Positions 15,156-24,592 of a stretch of DNA of 34,082 nt are shown here, piece by piece (position 1 is the stretch's first letter; every line of letters begins with the position of its first letter). This stretch comes from Acetobacteraceae bacterium. Its GTDB lineage: Bacteria; Pseudomonadota; Alphaproteobacteria; Acetobacterales; Acetobacteraceae. Where the stretch lies: positions 1-34,082 of the forward strand of contig CANJSR010000007.1 in NCBI GenBank assembly GCA_947476855.1, in the 5' to 3' direction. The translations under genes were made by a program, and so were the position numbers. The notes beneath the pieces are model-generated. The model was not told the DNA's origin. It made no database searches and saw only the letters and a program-made list of their open reading frames with translations.

Positions 15156-17240
15156 ATGGTTGTATTTCGGATGCGAAGCAGGGTGAGTCAGGCCTCCGCA
15201 ACAATGCCTCGGAATAGACCAACGACCGCGGACAGCAGCGAACCGGCCACACTGCATCTCCGGCTTCTTGGCCACATGCGCGCGGAGGATTCGGCCGGCC
15301 GCAGCATGCTTCCCAGGACCCGCAAGGCGCGCGCGGTTCTCGCGGTCATCGCCCTCGCCAGCCCCCGGCCCGTCCTGCGCCTGCAATTGACCGCCCTGCT
15401 TTGGAGCCAGCGGGAGAAGGAGCAAGCCCGAGCCTCCCTGCGCCAGGCGATCCATGAATTGCAGGATACACTCAGCCCACCGCTTTCCAGGCTGATGGTC
15501 GCGGAACGCCATCATCTCGCACTGCGCACCGATGGTCTCTGGGTCGATATCCTGGATGCCACCCGGACCGACATGACGCAGCCCGACGCTCTCGACTGCT
15601 TTCAGTCGCCTTTGCTCGAAGATCTGGTGGGTCTCGATCCGGCATTCGACCAATGGCTGGTGGCCGAACGCATCCGGATCATCGGCATCGCCCGGGGGAT
15701 GGGGGAGCGTATGCTGGCCGACCAGGGGGACAGCGAGGTCCGGCTTCGCATCGCGAACCAGTTGGTCACAATCGATCCCCGGCATGAGACGGCCTGGCGC
15801 GCGATCATGCGCGACCATCACGACCGCGGCGATCCCGTCGCCGCGATGGCCGCCTATGATCGTTGCCGCACCGCGCTGAGCATCGCCGACGATGCCAGGC
15901 CGTCCCTGGAAACCGAGGACCTCGCCGCCCGCATCAGGACCGGGCCGACCGCCACCGCAACGACTGATCCGGAGCCTCCCTCCGACAGCTCGCCCCCTCC
16001 AAGGCAGGAACGCGCCAGCATCGACCGGCCCCAGCGCGGCGGCATCCGCCTCGGGATCGCCCCCCTCCGTCCCATCGGATCGGCGGCGAATGAGGAACTG
16101 TCCCTCGGCCTGGCCGAGGAAGTGACCACCGCCCTTTCACGCTTCCGCTGGATTTCCTGCATCTCCGGCGCTTCCTGGGCCGCGCTGTCCGGCGAAAAGC
16201 GACAGGAGGCGATGTGGGCGGCCCTTGATCTCGATTTCGTCCTCGACGGCACCATCCAGCAGACCGCGGAGCGTGTGCGGATCACGGTCCGCCTGATGGA
16301 CATGCGGATCGCCGGCGCCGTCATCTGGGCCCATCGCTTCGATCGAGAGACAAATGACCTGCTGGCGCTGCAGGATGAGATCGGGTCGGCGATCGTAGCG
16401 CAGCTCGACCCTGCCCTGCTGATCCATGAGGGGGAGCGCACGGCTGCCAGACACCTGAACAACCCGACCACGCACGAACTCGTGCTGCAGGCCCTGCCCC
16501 CGGTCTACCGGCTGGAGCGTCAGGGGTTCCGAGAGGCCGGACGCCTGCTGGAAACCGCCGTCGCGGCCGACCCCGCGAATGCCGAGGCACATGCTTGGCT
16601 GGCCTACTGGCACCTGTTCCTGGTCGGGCAGGGATGGGCGTCCGACCCACCCACCATCGCCGTCCGGGCCGGCGACCTGGCGGAGCGGGCGGTTACCCTC
16701 GACCCCGCGGATGCAAGGGCGCTCACGCTGGCGGGCCATGTCCGCAGCTTCCTCGGCAAACGGGCGGCCGAGGGCTGTGCCCTGCACGACCGCGCCATCG
16801 CGCTGAACCCCAACCTCGCACTCGCCTGGTGCTTCTCCGGCCTCGCCCATAGCTATCTCGGCCGCCATGATGAGGCACTGCGTCGAATGTACCAGGCCGT
16901 CCGGCTCTCTCCATCGGACCCGCATCTGTTCTTCTTCGACCACGCCCTGATCATGCCCCATTTGCTGCTGGCCGAGTATGAGAGCGCGGCGGAGATCGGC
17001 CGGCGGGCGATCGAACTCAACCCCTGGTTCTCCTCGGCCTACAAGGGTTACCTCGCGGCCCTCGGCTATCTCGACCGCGCACCGGAAACCGAGGCCGTCT
17101 TGAACCGGCTTCTTGAACTCGAACCCGCGTTTTCGGTCGAGTCGGCTGTCGCCCGATCCCCCATGACCAGGCCCGAGGATCGTGCCCGCTATGCCGAAGG
17201 CCTCCGCCGAGCCGGACTGCCCGAAAGGCGGAACATTTGA
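15156..17240 (+). CDS. BTAD/TPR transcriptional regulator with TolB-like middle domain
   Basis: A protein of up to 694 residues; ATG 15156, ATG 15171, GTG 15183 and ATG 15204 are all possible starts and none has a clear ribosome-binding site. From about residue 32 it has an OmpR-like winged-helix DNA-binding part (LHLRLLGHM, then RTRKARAVLAVIAL and ASLRQAIHEL), followed by a bacterial transcriptional activation domain to about residue 255. After a Pro/Ser-rich linker comes a TolB-like or cyclase-regulator-like segment (GIRLGIAPLRPIGSAANEEL to about residue 410), then TPR repeats with AEAHAWLAYW and NPNLALAWCFSGLAHSYLGR. This matches SARP-like regulators common in Rhodospirillales. The neighbouring YeiH-type gene and the aap operon are possible targets; the sequence does not show which. 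Confidence 0.85.
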   Translation: MVVFRMRSRVSQASATMPRNRPTTADSSEPATLHLRLLGHMRAEDSAGRSMLPRTRKARAVLAVIALASPRPVLRLQLTALLWSQREKEQARASLRQAIHELQDTLSPPLSRLMVAERHHLALRTDGLWVDILDATRTDMTQPDALDCFQSPLLEDLVGLDPAFDQWLVAERIRIIGIARGMGERMLADQGDSEVRLRIANQLVTIDPRHETAWRAIMRDHHDRGDPVAAMAAYDRCRTALSIADDARPSLETEDLAARIRTGPTATATTDPEPPSDSSPPPRQERASIDRPQRGGIRLGIAPLRPIGSAANEELSLGLAEEVTTALSRFRWISCISGASWAALSGEKRQEAMWAALDLDFVLDGTIQQTAERVRITVRLMDMRIAGAVIWAHRFDRETNDLLALQDEIGSAIVAQLDPALLIHEGERTAARHLNNPTTHELVLQALPPVYRLERQGFREAGRLLETAVAADPANAEAHAWLAYWHLFLVGQGWASDPPTIAVRAGDLAERAVTLDPADARALTLAGHVRSFLGKRAAEGCALHDRAIALNPNLALAWCFSGLAHSYLGRHDEALRRMYQAVRLSPSDPHLFFFDHALIMPHLLLAEYESAAEIGRRAIELNPWFSSAYKGYLAALGYLDRAPETEAVLNRLLELEPAFSVESAVARSPMTRPEDRARYAEGLRRAGLPERRNI

Positions 17241-17336
17241 CCAGCCTGCGATCCCCATTGATCCCAGGCGCACAACGCATCACAGTCATGACTGCAAAGC
17301 GGGGATGGCCCGCGGAAACCTGGAGGCTGACAAAAG

Positions 17337-18374
17337 ATGCGGTGGAACGGAGCAGGCGCGCTCGCGCTGATGGCGGGATTGGCAGTGTCTCTCGGCTTTG
17401 CGCAACCTGCAACGGCTCAAGGGTCCGGATCCGCGACCCTGGACGCCGCTAAGACCCGCGCCCAAATCCTTTGCGGCATCTCCGGGCAGGTCCCCGGTTT
17501 CTCCCTGCCCGACAGCCAGGGCGTGATGCGCGGCCTTGATGCCGACACATGCCGGGCGATCGCGGCGGCAGCAGTGGGCGATGCGACCAAGGTCAAGTTC
17601 GTCCCGACCACGACGCAGAACCGTTTCACGGCCCTGCAATCCGGCGAAGTCGACCTGCTGTCCCGCACCACCACCTGGACGCTGAGCCGCGAAGGCAACC
17701 TCGGCCTGCTGTTCGCCTGGGTGAACTACTATGACGGCACCGGCTTCCTGGTGAAGAAGTCGTCCGGCGTCGACTCCGCCAAGAAGATGGACGGGGCGAC
17801 GATCTGCGTGCAGCCCGGAACCAGCACCGAACTGGCGATCGCTGACTTTTATCGCGTCAACAAGATGAAGTTTACGCCAATCCTGATCCAGGATCTGCCC
17901 GAACTTCAGGGCGCCTTCCTGTCCGGCCGATGCGATGCCTATTCGACCGACGCCTCCGCGCTGGCGACGTTCCGCTTCAGCCAGGGCCCGAAGGCCGCCG
18001 ACCTGGTGCTGCTGCCGGAAATCATCAGCAAGGAGCCGCTGGGCGTTATGGTCCGCAAGGGCGACGACAAGTGGTTTGACATCGTGCGCTGGACCTTCAT
18101 CGCCCTGATCACTGCCGAGGAAAAAGGCGTGACCGCGGCCAACGTCGACAGCATGCTGACCAGCACCGACCCCGACATCCGTCGCCTCCTCGGCGTCGAC
18201 GGTGACCTCGGCAAGGCGCTCGGCCTCGACAACAAGTGGGCCTATAACGTCATCAAGCAGGTCGGCAACTTCGGAGAGATGTGGGATCGCAACATCACCC
18301 CGATGGGCGTGCCCCGCAGCATCAACAACCTCTGGACGAAGGGTGGCCTGCAATACGCCCCCCCGATGCGCTGA
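17337..18374 (+). CDS. aapJ: General L-amino-acid ABC transporter, periplasmic binding protein
   Basis: A protein of 345 residues with a signal peptide (hydrophobic core ALALMAGLAVSLGFA, probable cut after ATA at residue 27). The mature part fits the AapJ/BztA type of binding protein: RAQILCGISGQVPGFSLPD, then GLDADTCRAIAAAAVGD, the segment TTQNRFTALQSGEVDLLSR, and PGTSTELAIADFYRVN. AapJ delivers a wide range of L-amino acids to the AapQM permeases. GGAG lies about 12 bases before ATG 17337. It is the first gene of the aapJQMP unit and is followed by a strong hairpin and a 258-bp gap, an arrangement that usually allows more binding protein than permease. Confidence 0.92.
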   Translation: MRWNGAGALALMAGLAVSLGFAQPATAQGSGSATLDAAKTRAQILCGISGQVPGFSLPDSQGVMRGLDADTCRAIAAAAVGDATKVKFVPTTTQNRFTALQSGEVDLLSRTTTWTLSREGNLGLLFAWVNYYDGTGFLVKKSSGVDSAKKMDGATICVQPGTSTELAIADFYRVNKMKFTPILIQDLPELQGAFLSGRCDAYSTDASALATFRFSQGPKAADLVLLPEIISKEPLGVMVRKGDDKWFDIVRWTFIALITAEEKGVTAANVDSMLTSTDPDIRRLLGVDGDLGKALGLDNKWAYNVIKQVGNFGEMWDRNITPMGVPRSINNLWTKGGLQYAPPMR

Positions 18375-18401
18375 TCCCACCGGATCGGTAACCGAACAGG
18401 A

Positions 18402-18429
18402 ACGGCCGCCCTGGAAACAGGGCGGCCGT
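18402..18429 (+). promoter_or_regulatory. Strong intercistronic hairpin after aapJ
   Basis: A perfect 12-bp inverted repeat ACGGCCGCCCTG / CAGGGCGGCCGT with a GAAA loop lies 28 bp after the aapJ stop. It is followed by TTTCC rather than a long T run, so it is more likely a partial terminator or a 3'-end protecting structure than a full stop. Such elements are common after binding-protein genes in ABC operons. Confidence 0.7.
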
Positions 18430-18632
18430 TTCCATATCCGGACCATCACGATCCCGTGCCGGTTGATCTTTCGCGACAACCTGAGCAAAGTTGCCACGCG
18501 CCAGGGATGTGATAGACGCAAATCGGGTGGCCCGGGAATTGCTTGGCCGTTCCACGTGCATTCCATCCGAGCGCGGCCGACCGGTAACGCCGACATGATC
18601 CTGGCCACGCCGGGAAGGAGACCAAGACGACG

Positions 18633-19844
18633 ATGTCCGTCACCTCGTCCGACCCACGCATCGCTGGCGCGCGGGCCGCACCCAAGCGCGGCATCCGCTT
18701 TTCATGGTCCGACCCGCTGTTCCGGGCGATCATCTGGCAAATCGTGATCGTCGGCATCGTCGTCGGGATCGGCTGGTACCTCGTCCACAACACCATGCAG
18801 AACCTGGCCGCCCGCCGGATCGCGACGGGCTTCGACTTCCTGGACCGCGTGGCCGGCATACCGATTGGCGAGTCCATGATCGCCTACGACTCCTCGGTGC
18901 ATACGTACGGCCGAGCGCTGGTGATCGGGGTGTTGAATACGTTGCAGGTTTCGGTGGTCGGGATCATCCTGGCAACGATCATCGGCACCCTGGTCGGCAT
19001 CGGCCGGCTGTCCAGCAACTGGCTTCTCGCCCGCCTGACCGCCTTCTATGTGGAGGTCATTCGGGACATCCCCCTGCTGCTGCAACTCCTGTTCTGGTAC
19101 ACGATGTTGCAGGGCCTGCCCGCACCACGGCAGGCCTGGAGTATCGGTGACGCCGCTTTCCTATCCAATCGCGGCATCAAAATTCCCCTTCTTCACTGGC
19201 ACACCGCCTACGGGTTCGCGCTGCTCGGCCTCGCTGCCGGGGTAGCGGCCACCATCTGGTGGAGCCGCCGTGCCAGCCGCACCCAGGAACGGACCGGCGT
19301 GCGGCCGTCCATCTGGCCGGTGGCGATCAGCGGGATGGTTTTGCTGCCTTTGGCCATCTGGGCCCTGTTCGGCGCACCCATCGAACTCGACGTACCGGCC
19401 CTGCGCGGCTTCAACTTTCAGGGTGGCGGGACGATCAGCCCAGAGTTCTCGGCCCTGTTGATCGGGCTGGTCACATACACCGCCGGGTTCATCGCCGAGA
19501 TCGTCCGATCCGGTATTCAGGCCGTGCCGAACGGGCAATGGGAAGCCGCGCGGGCTCTGGGGCTGCGGCATGGCGTGATCCTGCGCCAGATCATCCTGCC
19601 CCAGGCCCTGCGGGTCATCATCCCGCCAATGACCAGCCAGTACCTCAATCTGACCAAGAACAGCTCCCTGGCGGTTGCGATCGGGTTCCAGGACATCGTC
19701 TCGATCGCCAACACCACCCTGAACCAGACCGGGCAGGCCATCGAGGTCATTGCCATCATCATGGCCGTCTACCTGACCATCAGCCTGTCGATCAGCCTGT
19801 TCATGAACTGGTACAACGCGCGGATCGCGCTGGTGGAGCGCTGA
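18633..19844 (+). CDS. aapQ: General L-amino-acid ABC transporter permease
   Basis: An inner-membrane protein of 403 residues with AAGGAG upstream of ATG 18633. The N-terminal half has a first membrane segment (IIWQIVIVGIVVGIGWYL) and the start of the permease domain (ALVIGVLNTLQVSVVGIILA). The middle has a long insert typical for AapQ/BztB. The C-terminal half carries SALLIGLVTYTAGFIAEIV and the EAA loop (QWEAARALGLRHGVILRQII) that contacts the ATPase, followed by LPQALRVIIPP. AapQ pairs with AapM to form the channel. The gene overlaps nothing and ends 3 bp before aapM. Confidence 0.92.
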   Translation: MSVTSSDPRIAGARAAPKRGIRFSWSDPLFRAIIWQIVIVGIVVGIGWYLVHNTMQNLAARRIATGFDFLDRVAGIPIGESMIAYDSSVHTYGRALVIGVLNTLQVSVVGIILATIIGTLVGIGRLSSNWLLARLTAFYVEVIRDIPLLLQLLFWYTMLQGLPAPRQAWSIGDAAFLSNRGIKIPLLHWHTAYGFALLGLAAGVAATIWWSRRASRTQERTGVRPSIWPVAISGMVLLPLAIWALFGAPIELDVPALRGFNFQGGGTISPEFSALLIGLVTYTAGFIAEIVRSGIQAVPNGQWEAARALGLRHGVILRQIILPQALRVIIPPMTSQYLNLTKNSSLAVAIGFQDIVSIANTTLNQTGQAIEVIAIIMAVYLTISLSISLFMNWYNARIALVER

Positions 19845-19847
19845 TCC

Positions 19848-21152
19848 ATGACCGATGCCACCACGGCCCCTCGCGTTCGCCCGCCCGCATCCGTCGTCGG
19901 CCCCTGGGCCTGGCTGCGGGCGAACCTGTTCAAGAGCTGGCTCTCAACGGCCACGACGCTTGTCCTGGTCTACCTCATTGGCCGAGGCCTGCTGGGCCTG
20001 ATCGACTGGGGTTTCGTCAACGCGGTGTGGGGCGTGCCCTACAACGCGCAGGGCATCCCCGATACGGCCGCCTGCCACAACGCCAAGGGCCAGGGCGCCT
20101 GCTGGGCCATCATCGCCGACAAGTACCGCCTGATCCTGTTCGGCCGCTTCCCCTTTGACGAACAGTGGCGGCCGGCGGTCGCGGTGGTCCTGTTCATCGC
20201 ACTCTATGTCTTCTCGGCCATCAAGGGCGTCTGGCGGAAGGGCATCGATTCGCCGCCGCTGAGGACTGCCGCGGCCATCGCTGTCGTCACCGTCCTGGCC
20301 ACCAACGTGGTGGGCTGGCTCGGCGGCATCCTCGGCCTGCCATCGGCGCTCGCCGACATTCTGCACCTGATCGACATCGTGGCCCGCTACGCCTCGGGCG
20401 TCCTTCTGTTGTTCGTCTGGCCGGCGATCGGGGTCTGGGTCGTCGTCCTTTCCGCAATCTTCGTGCTGATGGCCGGCGGGGTCTATGGCCTGTCGCCCGT
20501 CGCCGTCGACAGTTGGGGCGGCCTGCCGATCACCCTGATCCTGGCGACCTTCGGCCTCGCCTTTGCCTTTCCGCTCTCCATCCTCGTGGCGCTGGGCCGG
20601 CGGTCCACCCAGATGCCCGCCGTCAAGATGATCTGCGTCCTTTATGTGGAGTTGATCCGCGGCGTCCCCCTGATCAGCGTCCTGTTCATGGCCAGCGTCA
20701 TGTTCCCGCTGTTCATGCCCCCTGGGGTCAATGTCGACAAACTGCTGCGGGCCCAGATCGCCGTCATCCTGTTCGCCGCCGCCTATCTGGCGGAGGTCGT
20801 GCGCGGCGGGCTGCAGGCCCTGCCCAAGGGCCAGGCCGAGGCTGCGGACGCCCTGGGCATGACCTACTGGCAGAAGACCGGGCTGATCGTGCTGCCGCAG
20901 GCCTTGCGGCTCGTCATTCCCCCGCTGGTCAACACCTTCATCGGCTTCTTCAAGGACACCAGCCTGGTCCTGATCATCGGCCTGTTCGACCTGCTGACCA
21001 TGGGCAAGATCGCGCTCAGCGACCCGCCCTGGCAGGCCTTCCCGACCGAGGTCTATATCGTTCTCGCACTGATCTACATCAGTTTCTGCTTTGCCATGTC
21101 GAAATACAGCCGCGGCCTGGAGCGTGAGCTCAACCAGGCTCGCGGGCGTTGA
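19848..21152 (+). CDS. aapM: General L-amino-acid ABC transporter permease
   Basis: A protein of 434 residues, the second permease. It has an N-terminal segment WLSTATTLVLVYLIGRGLLG, a pair of Cys in AACHNAKGQGACWAI that is usual for AapM/BztC, several membrane segments in the middle, and the C-terminal permease domain with ILATFGLAFAFPLSILVALG and the EAA loop QAEAADALGMTYWQKTGLIV followed by LPQALRLVIPPLVN. ATG 19848 lies 3 bp after aapQ, and the ATPase gene follows 27 bp later, so the three are almost certainly one transcript. The length is slightly above that of characterised AapM. Confidence 0.92.
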   Translation: MTDATTAPRVRPPASVVGPWAWLRANLFKSWLSTATTLVLVYLIGRGLLGLIDWGFVNAVWGVPYNAQGIPDTAACHNAKGQGACWAIIADKYRLILFGRFPFDEQWRPAVAVVLFIALYVFSAIKGVWRKGIDSPPLRTAAAIAVVTVLATNVVGWLGGILGLPSALADILHLIDIVARYASGVLLLFVWPAIGVWVVVLSAIFVLMAGGVYGLSPVAVDSWGGLPITLILATFGLAFAFPLSILVALGRRSTQMPAVKMICVLYVELIRGVPLISVLFMASVMFPLFMPPGVNVDKLLRAQIAVILFAAAYLAEVVRGGLQALPKGQAEAADALGMTYWQKTGLIVLPQALRLVIPPLVNTFIGFFKDTSLVLIIGLFDLLTMGKIALSDPPWQAFPTEVYIVLALIYISFCFAMSKYSRGLERELNQARGR

Positions 21153-21179
21153 CGGCTGCACCCCCGGGGACCCGCACGG

Positions 21180-21962
21180 ATGAATGAAACCGCCACCGCT
21201 CGCGCCGCCGACCTGTCCAACGGCAACCCCATCATTGTCATGGACAAGGTGAACAAATGGTTCGGGACGCTGCACGTGCTGCGCGACATCTCCCTGTCCA
21301 TCGCCGAGGGCGAACGGGTCGTGATCTGCGGCCCCTCCGGGTCAGGCAAATCGACCCTGATCCGCTGCATCAACCGGCTGGAGAGCCACCAGGAAGGCCG
21401 CATCATCGTTGACGGAACGGAACTGACCGACGACCTGCGGTCGCTGGACACGATCCGCCGCGACGTCGGGATGGTGTTCCAGTCGTTCAACCTGTTCCCC
21501 CATCTGACGATCCTGGAGAACTGCACCCTCGCCCCGATCTGGGTGCGGAAGATGCCGAAGGCCGAGGCGGAAGCTCTCGCCATGAGCTTCCTCGAACGCG
21601 TCCGGATCCCCGAGCAGGCGAAGAAATACCCCGGCCAGCTATCCGGTGGGCAGCAGCAGCGCGTGGCCATCGCCAGGTCTTTGTGCATGCGGCCCCGGGT
21701 GATGCTGTTCGATGAGCCGACGTCGGCCCTGGACCCCGAGATGATCAAGGAGGTCCTCGACACCATGATCGGACTGGCGGAGTCCGGCATGACCATGATC
21801 TGCGTCACCCACGAAATGGGCTTCGCCAGGCAGGTCGCGGATCGGGTCGTGTTCATGGATCGCGGCGAAGTGGTCGAAAGCGGCACGCCCGACCGGATGT
21901 TCGGCGCGCCGGAAACGGATCGCCTGAAGATGTTCCTGAGCCAGATCCTGCGGGGGCATTGA
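21180..21962 (+). CDS. aapP: General L-amino-acid ABC transporter ATPase
   Basis: A protein of 260 residues with all motifs of an ABC ATPase: Walker [10 protein letters not shown] at 51-59, Q-loop in [14 protein letters not shown], signature LSGGQQQR, Walker [15 protein letters not shown] and the switch His in CVTHEMGFA. It belongs to the polar amino-acid subgroup (GlnQ/AapP). It is the last gene of the transporter operon; its stop is only 3 bp from the stop of recN on the other strand, so the two transcripts converge and share the end region. No terminator is visible in that short space. Confidence 0.93.
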   Translation: MNETATARAADLSNGNPIIVMDKVNKWFGTLHVLRDISLSIAEGERVVICGPSGSGKSTLIRCINRLESHQEGRIIVDGTELTDDLRSLDTIRRDVGMVFQSFNLFPHLTILENCTLAPIWVRKMPKAEAEALAMSFLERVRIPEQAKKYPGQLSGGQQQRVAIARSLCMRPRVMLFDEPTSALDPEMIKEVLDTMIGLAESGMTMICVTHEMGFARQVADRVVFMDRGEVVESGTPDRMFGAPETDRLKMFLSQILRGH

Positions 21963-21965
21963 GCG

Positions 21966-23675
21966 TCAGCCCCGGCGCGCCCGCCCCTTCCGATCCCCCA
22001 GCAGATCGTCCGCGGCGGCGCGCGCGGCCGCCGTAATCGTCTCCCCGGCCAGCATCCGGGCGATTTCCTCCCGCCGGTCGAACACCGCCAAGGGTTCCAC
22101 CGTCGTTGCCGTCCGTTCTCCGGACGCCGCCTTGGCCACCCGCAAGTGCACCGCCCCGCGCGCCGCCACCTGAGGGCTGTGCGTCACAACCAGCACCTGG
22201 ACCTGTTCGGCCACCCGCGCGAGCCGTTCCCCCACCGCCGCCGCCGTCGCGCCGCCGATCCCCGAGTCGACCTCATCGAACACCAGCGTCGGAACCGTTG
22301 AGCCCGCCGCCAGCACGACCTTCAAGGCCAGCATCAGCCGTGACAACTCCCCGCCCGAGGCGATTCGGGCGAGCGGCCCTGGCTCCTGCCCCGGGTTCGT
22401 CGCGATCAAAAACCGGACCGCATCGGCGCCGGACGCGCCCCAACCGTTATCGGGTAACGGCGTCACATCCACGAAGAAGCGCGCCTTTTCCAACCGCAAC
22501 GGCGGTAATTCCTCGGCCGCCGCTGCCTCCAACCCCCGCGCGGCGTTCAGCCGAGCCTCGGTGAGCAGGCCGGAGGCAGTCATGTAGCGGGCGCGGGTGT
22601 CACGGGCGGCGCGCTCCAGCGCCTCGACCTCGGCTGATCCGGTTTCAAGCCTGGCCAGCCGATCCGCGAGCGTATCCAGCAGCGTCGGAAGCTCGGTCAC
22701 CGGGACGGCGTGCTTCCGGGCAGCGGCACGGAGGGCGAACAGCCGTTCCTCGGCGTGTTCCAGCAGGCGGGGATCGGTTTCCGCCTCGGCGGCTAGCCGC
22801 ATCAACAGGTTCTCCGCCTCGTCCAACGCTTCCTCGGCCCGCTCCAACGCCGCCAGGGCGCCGGCCGCCGGGTGGTTGCCGTCGGATTGTCCCGGCGGCA
22901 GCAGTCGTTGCAGGGATCGGGAGGCCGCCCGCAACGTCGCCGCTGGCCCGGGATTCCGCCGATCGCGGGGCGTCAATTCCGCCAACGCCGCCGCGATCGC
23001 CTCGGCGCGTCGTTCCCCCTGCTGCAATCGCAGACGCTCCTCGGAAAGCTCGTCTTCCTCCCCATTCCGGGGGGCGAGTTTCACCAGTTCCTCGACCGCA
23101 TGGCGCAGCCATTCCTCATCCCGCCGAGCGGCCTCGATCGCGGTGCGGGCGGCGGCAAGGGCGGTTTCGGTTGATCGCCAGTCTCGCCAGGCGGTCGCCA
23201 CGGCCTCCCGCACCGGCGGCGGCACGCCGTAGGAATCCAGGAATGCCGCATGGCTGGCCGGATCGGCCAGGCCCATCTGCTCGTGCTGGCCTTGCACCTC
23301 GACCAACGCGGCACCCAGGCGACGCAGCAGGGCAACGCCCACCGGGTGATCATTGATGAAGGCGCGGGAGCGCCCGTCGCGGGTGAGGACCCGGCGCAGG
23401 ACGATGTCGTCCTCGACCTCCAGGCCCTGCTCCTCAAGGATGGCAAAGGCGGGATGACCGCCGGGCGGGGAAAAGCAGGCCGTCACGACGGCCTGTTCGG
23501 TGCCGGACCGCACCAGGCCCGATTCGGCACGGGCGCCCAAGGCGAGCCCCAGGCTGTCGAGAAGAATGGATTTACCGGCGCCGGTTTCTCCGGTCAGGAC
23601 CGTCAGGCCCCGGTCAAACGCGAGGTCGAGCCGTTCGATCAGCACCACGTCCCGGATCGAGAGCGCGGTGAGCAT
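21966..23675 (-). CDS. recN: DNA repair protein RecN
   Basis: A protein of 569 residues, close to the usual 550. It is an SMC-like ATPase in recombinational repair of double-strand breaks. The N-terminus has MLTALSIRDVVLIERLDLAF and Walker A GETGAGKS at residues 29-36. The middle is a long charged coiled coil, Ala/Glu/Arg-rich here. The C-terminal part carries RIASGGELSRLMLALKVVLA, Walker B in TLVFDEVDSGIGG and the segment VLVVTHSPQVAARG. It is 18 bp downstream of bamD on the same strand, so lpxC, bamD and recN are probably co-transcribed. Confidence 0.95.
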   Translation of the reverse strand: MLTALSIRDVVLIERLDLAFDRGLTVLTGETGAGKSILLDSLGLALGARAESGLVRSGTEQAVVTACFSPPGGHPAFAILEEQGLEVEDDIVLRRVLTRDGRSRAFINDHPVGVALLRRLGAALVEVQGQHEQMGLADPASHAAFLDSYGVPPPVREAVATAWRDWRSTETALAAARTAIEAARRDEEWLRHAVEELVKLAPRNGEEDELSEERLRLQQGERRAEAIAAALAELTPRDRRNPGPAATLRAASRSLQRLLPPGQSDGNHPAAGALAALERAEEALDEAENLLMRLAAEAETDPRLLEHAEERLFALRAAARKHAVPVTELPTLLDTLADRLARLETGSAEVEALERAARDTRARYMTASGLLTEARLNAARGLEAAAAEELPPLRLEKARFFVDVTPLPDNGWGASGADAVRFLIATNPGQEPGPLARIASGGELSRLMLALKVVLAAGSTVPTLVFDEVDSGIGGATAAAVGERLARVAEQVQVLVVTHSPQVAARGAVHLRVAKAASGERTATTVEPLAVFDRREEIARMLAGETITAAARAAADDLLGDRKGRARRG

Positions 23676-23693
23676 GCCCCGCGGTCCGTCCGC

Positions 23694-24551
23694 TCAGAAA
23701 ATCGAACGCCAGGTGCGGCTCCACCACCCGTCCGTGCGGCCACGTTGGTCAGGGGTGGCGACCAGGCCATCATCGGCAAGCTGGGAGTAGCTGTCCTGGT
23801 ACCACTCACTGCCCGGGTAGTTGTAGCCCAGCACGGCGGCGGTCTTGCGTGCCTGGTCGCGGAGGCCGAGCACCAGGTAGATTTCCGTGAGGCGGTGGAG
23901 TGCCTCGGGGACGTGGTTGGTGGTCTGGAAGTCGTCCACGACCCGCTGGAACCGGCCGACGGCGGCCTGGTACTGGTGCTGGCCCTGATACCAGCGGCCG
24001 ATCTCCATCTCCTTGCCGGCGAGGTGATCGCGGCCAAGGTCGATCTTCAGGCGGGCGTCACGGGCATAGGCCGAGTCGGGGAAGCGGTTGATGACTTCCT
24101 GAAGGGCGTTGATCGCCTGCTCGGTCCCGCGCTGGTCGCGCTGGATGTCGGCGATCTGCTCATAATAGCAAAGCGCGCGGAGGTAATAGGCATAGGCGAT
24201 GTCGCGATGCGCCGGGTGCAACTGGATGAAGCGGTCGATCGTGCCCAGCGCGTCGGTGTACCGGGTCTGCACGTACAGCGTGTAGGCCTGCATCAACTGC
24301 GCGTTCACGGCCCAGGGTGAGTAGGGATAATTCTGCTCGACCGACTGGAACTGGTTGGTCGCCGAGACGAACCGCTGCGCGTTCAGCGCATCCAGGCCGT
24401 TGTTGTACAGGATTTCGACCGGCGGCACGGGACCGAGGTCCTCGACGTCGTCGTCCTTCGAGCCGCATGCGGCAAGCAGGAGGGGCAGCAGGACCACGGC
24501 AGCGGTGGCCCCGCGCGAGAAGCGGCGGATCATCGGGCGAATCTGGGTCAT
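23694..24551 (-). CDS. bamD: Outer-membrane assembly lipoprotein BamD
   Basis: A protein of 285 residues. BamD is the essential lipoprotein of the BAM complex that inserts beta-barrel proteins in the outer membrane. A lipoprotein signal is clear: basic N-terminus, VVLLPLLLAAC with the lipidated Cys at residue 29. The mature part has TPR-like helices: PVEILYNNGLDALNAQRFVS, NQFQSVEQNYPYSPWAVNAQ, AYTLYVQTRYTDALGTIDRF and NRFPDSAYARDARLKIDL. ATG 24551 or ATG 24533 could be the start; both keep the signal. The neighbours lpxC and recN are the usual ones in alphaproteobacteria. The linker after the lipidated Cys is short and acidic. Confidence 0.93.
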   Translation of the reverse strand: MTQIRPMIRRFSRGATAAVVLLPLLLAACGSKDDDVEDLGPVPPVEILYNNGLDALNAQRFVSATNQFQSVEQNYPYSPWAVNAQLMQAYTLYVQTRYTDALGTIDRFIQLHPAHRDIAYAYYLRALCYYEQIADIQRDQRGTEQAINALQEVINRFPDSAYARDARLKIDLGRDHLAGKEMEIGRWYQGQHQYQAAVGRFQRVVDDFQTTNHVPEALHRLTEIYLVLGLRDQARKTAAVLGYNYPGSEWYQDSYSQLADDGLVATPDQRGRTDGWWSRTWRSIF

Positions 24552-24592
24552 TGGGACGCTTATATCACGCTCACGCGGGGCGCGAAGCCTGC

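Noticed and set aside
19944..21275. Long minus-strand open frame opposite aapM
   Set aside because: Asp/Gln/His-rich shadow of the permease gene; no start context or domain.
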